A DNA stretch of 64,000 nt from Eudorina sp. 2006-703-Eu-15 (taxonomy: Eukaryota; Chlorophyta; Chlorophyceae; Chlamydomonadales; Volvocaceae), in the NCBI GenBank assembly GCA_003117195.1, contig BDSI01000026.1, forward strand, positions 186,001 to 250,000, written 5' to 3'. Positions 58,601-64,000 of this stretch are shown here, in pieces. How positions within the stretch are numbered: position 1 is the first letter of the stretch; every line of letters begins with the position of its first letter. Below the pieces are notes generated by a model, which had not been told where the DNA came from, searched no databases, and worked only from the letters and a program-made list of their open reading frames with translations. The translations under genes and the position numbers were made by a program.

Positions 58601-61600
58601 GGGGAAGCAGGCACGCGGGAGGGAAGGACCCGCGCAGGCACAATCCATGAGGGTCCCCATCTGGGTTTCACGAGTTCGGGTCATCTCAGTTCAGCGCCAG
58701 ATCGTCCCCATTGATTCATCCCCACCAATTCGACGTTCACCAAGAAATGGCATTTCCGTAAAGAGGGATCGACGACCCATAGCCCGAAAAAGCACTGGGT
58801 CACGACACTACGACACTGTGACTTCCCCTCGGGCCGGCCTCAGGGCGGGTGGGGCAGCCCCAGAAATGGGAGTTGCGCGCGGACCTTGATCTTCTCGCGC
58901 ATGGCGTACATGACGTTCGTCCAGCACTCTTCAGCGTCCTGCTGCGCGAACACGCCCTGGACCTGCTGACCGAACTGCGGGAACTTGGCGCGCAGCGCCA
59001 GGAGGAAGGCGTAGGGCGGGAAGGGCGCGCCCCCCGTCTCCAGGTCCCGGAACAGCTCCGAGGTGGCTGCCACCAGGCGCCCCGTCGGGTCCGGCCCGGC
59101 GCTGGGCCCCTTGGCGTAGAGCGCCTCGCGCAGCGGCTGCACCGCGAACATGCACTGCACGGTGGAGTTCATGTAGCAGGTGTTGCCCAGGTTGTGCAAG
59201 CCCGCGCCGAAGCGCTTGGTTTCGAGGTGCTCCTGCTCCGACTCGGGCAGATCTTCGACAAACTTGGGGATGTTCTTTGGGGCCTCAACCGGGACCGCCT
59301 CGGCAGAGCCCATTAGCATGATTGTCATGCCGGCCTTTGGCGCAGCTTTGCCCCAGTCGTCGTCCTTGAGCAGCGCGCCCTTTATCATGACCTTCTGCCT
59401 ATCCGGCGGCACGCCCGTCAATGCGAAGAGCTGAGATTTGAAAACTAACGGTGATTGCGAAAGGTCGGCTTCGACATCGTTGTAAGTCTCCTTGCCCCAC
59501 TTCACGTTTAACTTGACTTGGGCCATTTCTTCAGCAGAACGCTTCCCGCAAGTTTGAGTCATTCAACCTAAGCAAACTCCTTGAGAACTATGAAATACAA
59601 TAAAATTTGATGCCAATGCACTGTGATCGGATTCAAAGTCGGACGACATTACGTAAGGCCACAATTCCAGCCACGCACTGTCGCACTTCGTGAATGCCTT
59701 TTGATGCACCCTGCCTCAATATGATCAGGATGGTTTTACAAATGCATGGTCAGGGGCCTTACGTTTGATTCGCACTGTTGCCTAGGTAGGGACTGCCAAC
59801 TGCTTGTAACTCCTTGTTGTACGGCCTCCCAGGTGCGCGTGGCGCTAGCTACCAAGATCAGCAAGGAGCGGGTCGGTACAGAGGTCGAAGGGATGTTCAA
59901 CGGTACGTTTGACCGCACATTTTCAACGTCACGGCAAATAGCCTACCTCGTGTTCACACCCTGGCACACGTCGGGAGTGTCACCACCCGGGGTGTAGTCA
60001 ACGACACGGCTGCCACAAACCGCTGTTTCTAACCGCAAGCTCCATCCGCATCGTTTCAGAGCACCCTCCAAGTCCTCCTGTCCTGCGCCCGTCCTGTTGC
60101 TCTGCAGGTCCTGCGCCGGTGGACGCGGTGCGGCTGCTACACCGGCTGGGCCTCTTCTCCTCCGTCTTCGCAGTGCCTGCCCCCTTGGAGTCGCGTCTGG
60201 GAACTGGGTACGGCGCCCTGTGCTGTATTACCATGGCGGCCGCCGACAGCACCGTACGGTCGCTGGATCTGCAGGTGTGTTTTCTGGCGTCAAAACGTCG
60301 GCTCCCGGTGTACGGCATTTTTCGGTTAGCTGGTTTCCCCGAGGTTCCGTGGCTAACAGTATTTGTGGTTCGGTCGTCGGTGAGCAGCCATCAATGAAGC
60401 GAATAACAGTGGACCCACGGGTCGATCATCTCTGGATGCAAATACAACTGGATCAAACAGTTCATCTTCCGCTCTGGTTCCCACGGGTCGGTGTACTCTG
60501 ACCAGTCGGTGCCTCAGCCCAACACCCATGGCCTTCCCAAGGCGCGGTGCGAACGCCTGCCTTCCTGCCGTACGGGCCGTCACCCGCCCCACTGTCTGCC
60601 TCTCGCCTGCCGCCGATGTCCCATGGATCGCAGCTGGACAAGGACGACCGGCGGTTTGTGCTGCTGGCGGCGCTGATGCTGCCCCTGCGCGGCCTCTCCG
60701 TGCCGGCCGCCAAGGGCAAGCCGGTGCCCGCCACCGCCGCCCTCATCCGGGACTCCCTCAAGTGGCGCGTCAAGGACATCGAGATGACCGCCGCGTTGCA
60801 CGAGACGGCGGCGGAGCTGGCGGCGGCACATGCCGTACTGCGCGGCGGCGACGGCGCCGCCGCAGCTGTGGCGGCGGCGACGCCCTCTGGCGGCGAGCAG
60901 GACGTGCGGGTGATGTTGGGCCAAGCGATTCGTAAGCTCAAACAGCATTGGAAATTGGGTAAGTGGGGTCAGTAGGTTACTATCGCCCTGTCGCAGATAC
61001 CGTAATAATGACAGTGGGCCACGGCTACATGCGCAATCCGCCCTAATAGCAAACGAAGTGAAAACGTACAGGGGTTGCGGTACGCGGATGTTGCTGGATA
61101 CCCATATCGCCTCTGCGGTTGGACGATTGCGCGGGTCCGCCCGTTTGCGGGCGGGTATCGTCGGACCCACGGGTCGGCTGGTGGCCTTTCCTATGCGTAT
61201 TCTTTGCGTTATTGCGTGTGTGTGCCGTACAGGCATCGTGCTGGCGCCGGTCGTCCTGATGCGCGCGGCGGCGCCGCTGGGGCAGACCGACTCGCCCTCC
61301 TCGTCGGGCGGCGGCTCGGGCTCCGGAACCGGCGACCAGGACGCGGAGGGGGCCCCCGGCGAGCTGGCGGACTCGGCGGCGGGCGCGCGGCTGGAAATGG
61401 CCAGGGAGCTGCTGGCGGCGGTGGAGGCGTACGGCCTGTCGGAGTGCTGGACCTGGAAGCCACTTATGGACGGGAAGAAGGTGAGCGCGATGAGGGCCAC
61501 GCGCGCCCGCCACTGATCGGACCACGTTGGTTCATTTTGATTAGGTTTCAATTATTGGCACATGTGTGTTTAATTTGCAACAATACAATTGCGTTAATGG

Positions 61601-61854
61601 TGAATCAATATCATGTTATCATTGACAGATGTTGTTGCCCCCCGCTCCCTGTGGGATGTGGCCACCGGCTGGCACGCAACCGGCGCGCACCCCCGCAGGT
61701 GATGTCGTTGCTCGGCTGGTCCAAGCCGGGTCCGGAGCTGGGCAAGGTCATGGCGGCGGTGATGGACTGGCAGCTCATGAACCCGGGCGGCACGCTGCAG
61801 CAGGCGGAGGCGATGGTACGGCAAAAGTACGGCGTGGGCCAGCCCGAGGTGTGA
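52608..61854 (+). CDS. CCA-adding tRNA nucleotidyltransferase (664 aa long form, 556 aa short form)
   Basis: Adds or repairs the 3' CCA of tRNAs. Ten exons chain in phase: 52608-53219, 53831-54004, 54609-54701, 55017-55074, 55244-55335, 59833-59902, 60108-60274, 60634-60958, 61233-61480, 61699-61854 (1995 nt). Class II features: RCAGGWVRDKLLG, the metal-binding DxD in SDDIDIALDD (about residues 180/182), IQSNPDQSKHLETARMKI, SETYAADSRIPTMTFGTPEQ, DAYRRDFTINALFYNI, the joined motif LDDPLRVLRAVRFG across exons 4/5, and KISKERVGTE. The first exon has two in-frame ATGs: 52608, followed by an Arg/Ala/Ser-rich presequence, and 52932, directly before the enzyme body. Intron 5 is 4.5 kb and contains a whole gene on the other strand. 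A 3' TGTAA lies at 62336. Confidence 0.92.
56309..56313 (-). terminator. Polyadenylation signal TGTAA of the nested UBP6-like gene
   Basis: Minus-strand TGTAA about 200 nt after the stop codon at 56513 and still inside CCA-enzyme intron 5. Confidence 0.5.
56513..59562 (-). CDS. Ubiquitin-specific protease, USP14/UBP6 type (541 aa), nested in an intron
   Basis: Proteasome-associated deubiquitinase. Six exons chain in phase: 59562-58885, 58590-58501, 58217-58018, 57668-57500, 57196-57040, 56844-56513 (1626 nt). Residues 15-85 form the N-terminal ubiquitin-like domain (VKLNVKWGKETYNDVEADL, PPDRQKVMIKGALLKDDDW). The USP Cys box GLHNLGNTCYMNSTVQCMF carries the catalytic Cys (about 129); the His box DSGHYVAWVKQ carries the catalytic His (about 451). 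QMMRFFFR, NSQKAKILKKVPFSLEFDAYE and the absence of a Zn-finger USP insert fit UBP6/USP14. The UBL would dock on the proteasome base. The C-terminus ends in an Ala/Glu-rich tail. A second Met (residue 13) could be the true start. The gene lies wholly within CCA-enzyme intron 5 (55336-59832). Confidence 0.92.
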
Positions 61855-63596
61855 GACGCGGCCTGGCCCGGCCCCGTGGACAGCGGAGCGCAGCGCGCCG
61901 CGGGCCCATGATGGTGGTGACGGGTCGGCGGCGGCCAGGTCGTCTAACAATGAGCATATTCAGCGGTCGGGAGGAGGCCGTGCGAGCCCGCGCACGTGAG
62001 GGGCAGCAATGTGCCGGGCCGTGATGTTTGGGGGGTCAACCTCTGGGATGCTGTTGCCATGTATGCGGCGAGGAGTGTTGCGGGTCGGGGACAGGTCGGA
62101 GCGGCTTAGATGCTGCGGGTCAGCAATTGATGGCAGCGACTGGGGCCTGAGCGCCGGACCCGCCTGACAGTGTGCGATGAAGGGCAGGAGAGCCCAGTGA
62201 AGATCCAGGTGGAGGCTAGGCAGGGTCAGTGACATACCAATGGTGCCCCCGGCACCGTGCTCTCACAGTCACAGCTCACGGCGACCGACGCCGTTGGCAG
62301 GGTGAAGCCACTGCCCCGGGAGCAGCGGAACACGCTGTAAAAACGCGACGTCGCACTCTTCCGGCGATGTGGCTGTGTTGAACGGCGCAGCCTCTCTTTT
62401 CGCCACGCGAGCAGCAGGGGCCGCCATCATCTCCGCGACTTCAAGTTTCTACAGCCCTGGAGGAACCGCTGCCTCAGGACGTCAGGAACCACGTGTGCGG
62501 TGTCGATGTGAAGGTGTAGGGGTACTAGATCCAGATCCAGCCGCACGCATAATATCGTGCGAACCTGAGGCCACTCTGCGTCGTCCTCATACGCCTGAGC
62601 TGGAAGCCCAAGACCAAGGCCCTTTTGGCTGCGGCCAAATTCAGGACTCCGCCAAAACGATATCTTTTGCCGTCACATGCCTTACGCCGTTCGCGGCGCC
62701 CACACCGCTTCATCACATGCCTGGGGGCCTGCAGATGTCTTCAGGTCGCGCAGTAATACCCCTTCACCGCCATCAAACTCGCACCAACCATGGTGCACTC
62801 GACGCTCCTGTGTCTGACGTGCAGGAGGACTACAGGAGACGCAGGGCCGTTCGTCCCAACCCATAGGGGCATATCCCCGCGACTGCAGGTGTCTGCAGCA
62901 CTAAGGCGCAAGTTGGCGCTATCGCCACCGCCGCGAATTCCGGCACTACACGGCGGACAGAATTGCACGACACGTCAGGCGCGCTAAGCTCTGCATGGCA
63001 TGCTTCTCGCGTTCATGCGCCTGGTCCCAGCGGCGGACGCTGACCCCCGGCAGGCAGAGCTGAAGGCGTCCGACTCGTCGCTCGCATCGCCACTGCCCAC
63101 GGTCGCGGTTGGCTTGGGCCGCGGTGGTGGCGACGCACTGATGCTTTGCTTTGCCATGCCCATACTCACATCAGTCCCCATACGATTGGCGCTCGGCACG
63201 TTGCAACGAAGTGCGAAGATGTGGCACAGTCTGTTCTTCGTCCCGTCGCACCTAACACCTTCACGCTACACTCCATGAATGACTCAGCACACGCACACAC
63301 ACAAACACACTGCCTGCCTAAATAATGTCACGCACTCCTGTTCTGCCTGCCTAAATAACACAAACACACGAGCTCCTTACCGAAGGCACACATGCGCAGG
63401 AATGCTGCGCCGACACACCCTTTCATTGCAGGTGTCCCCCAGGTCTCTCAGCTAAGCTAGCTCACCACGCGTGCTCCACACCTGCACGCGCACCCGGCCC
63501 ACGCCGCGTCCTGCGCGACACACCCCACGGCGCCCCTCCTTCCTTCTCCCCCCGCCGTCACTCGCGCCACAGTCCACGCGGGCCCCTACCGTCTCC
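61855..63596. other. Intergenic tract with no recognised gene
   Basis: Contains the CCA-enzyme 3' UTR and then about 1.2 kb without recognisable coding. Frames at 62369-62866 (+) and 63000-63278 (+) are open but lack ATG starts with good context, domains or splice chains. A short block at 63331-63365 is repeated at 20.88 kb. Confidence 0.45.
62336..62340 (+). terminator. Polyadenylation signal TGTAA of the CCA-enzyme gene
   Basis: First clear TGTAA after the stop at 61854, implying a 3' UTR near 500 nt. Confidence 0.5.
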
Positions 63597-63758
63597 TCAC
63601 GCCTTGGGCTGCTCGTTCCACAGCGCGAAGCGGGCGTCCCCCGTGAGCTGCGCGAGCTTGGTGTTGTAGGGCGCGTACAGCTCCGCCAGCAGCTGGCGCG
63701 CACGCGGCTGGATGGGCTCCTGGCCCGAGGTGAAGCTCTTCATGAAGCCGGCGCCGGC
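63597..63758 (-). CDS. Last exon of a sulfotransferase-like protein (gene runs off the right edge)
   Basis: The exon begins after a CCCCGCAG acceptor at 63759 in phase 0 and gives 53 residues to a TGA at 63599-63597, starting AGAGFMKSFTSGQEPIQPRA and containing LLAELYAPYNTKLAQLTGD then ARFALWNEQPKA. The block L..LYAPYN.KL..L.GD..F.W is the typical C-terminal end of Golgi sulfotransferases (heparan-type and related P-loop sulfotransferases), where it follows the catalytic fold. The PAPS-binding motifs would lie outside the window. The assignment rests on this short tail only. Confidence 0.5.
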   Translation of the reverse strand, partial: AGAGFMKSFTSGQEPIQPRARQLLAELYAPYNTKLAQLTGDARFALWNEQPKA

Positions 63759-64000
63759 CTGCGGGGCACGGTGGCCGGGCGGTTGCGAATTGCAATGTCA
63801 GGATACCACCGTATGAAGGTAAGCGCGCGTCAGGCGTGTGCGTTGCGTGAGAGGCATACATCAGGCGTGCCCACATGGAGCGTCAAAGCTGGCTGCATGA
63901 AGGCATGCGCTCAGGTGCGGACGATTTCGGGGCCTCGAAGAGCAAGGGGCGGCGCGGGACGGCATTGCCCTTGCGGCAGGATTTCGGGGTTTCCTTCCGC

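Noticed and set aside
55336..59832. CCA-adding enzyme as two separate genes flanking the UBP6-like gene
   Set aside because: The phase-0 junction AASEE|VRVALATKISKERVG restores an uninterrupted conserved motif, and neither half has its own start or stop at the gap.

Overview
The window reads as nuclear DNA of a GC-rich, intron-rich green alga of the volvocine / Chlamydomonadales type. The signs are many short exons joined by CAG|GTGAG- or GTACGG-type donors and CAG acceptors whose phases can be followed from exon to exon; TGTAA polyadenylation signals 100-500 nt after stop codons; heavy Ala/Gly/Gln/Pro homopolymer coding; and a SAND-type DNA-binding domain of the volvocine regA-like (VARL) kind. 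All gene models were built by eye from reading frames, splice signals and phase continuity; no search was run. I saw no rRNA, tRNA or CRISPR.

Layout. 1-192 (+): last exon of a Gln-rich protein entering from the left. 193-9.4 kb: no convincing gene; satellites and microsatellites. 9.77-16.07 kb (-): a regA-like (RLS) regulator, with a SAND/VARL core split by an intron and a 1.1-kaa Gln/Ala/Pro-rich C-terminal exon. 16.1-18.6 kb: unassigned. 18.62-33.94 kb (-): a giant gene of more than 20 exons for an armadillo-like repeat protein of about 2,400 aa with a proline-rich tail. 34.25-35.89 kb (+): a complete small SR-type splicing factor (RRM + RS, 171 aa), head to head with the armadillo gene. 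36.2-38.2 kb: non-genic tract with two long inverted repeats. 38.28-43.84 kb (+): MBOAT acyltransferase of the GUP1/HHAT group (12 exons, 616 aa). 44.51-50.53 kb (-): AAA+ ATPase with canonical Walker A and B; its N-terminus lies unresolved in 50.7-51.8 kb. 52.61-61.85 kb (+): CCA-adding tRNA nucleotidyltransferase (10 exons). Its 4.5-kb intron holds, on the opposite strand, a complete ubiquitin-specific protease of the USP14/UBP6 type (56.51-59.56 kb, 6 exons, 541 aa). 63.60-63.76 kb (-): last exon of a sulfotransferase-like gene running off the right edge.

The genes are ordinary neighbours rather than one pathway: RNA processing (SR factor, CCA enzyme), proteostasis (UBP6, AAA ATPase), membrane acyl transfer (MBOAT) and developmental or transcriptional regulation (RLS, possibly the Gln-rich gene at the left edge). 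The most notable items are the RLS gene, the deubiquitinase nested in the CCA-enzyme intron, the two in-frame start codons of the CCA enzyme that would switch organelle targeting, the near-perfect inverted repeats at 37 kb, and a GTACGGCA / TGCCGTAC signature at the two ends of many introns.
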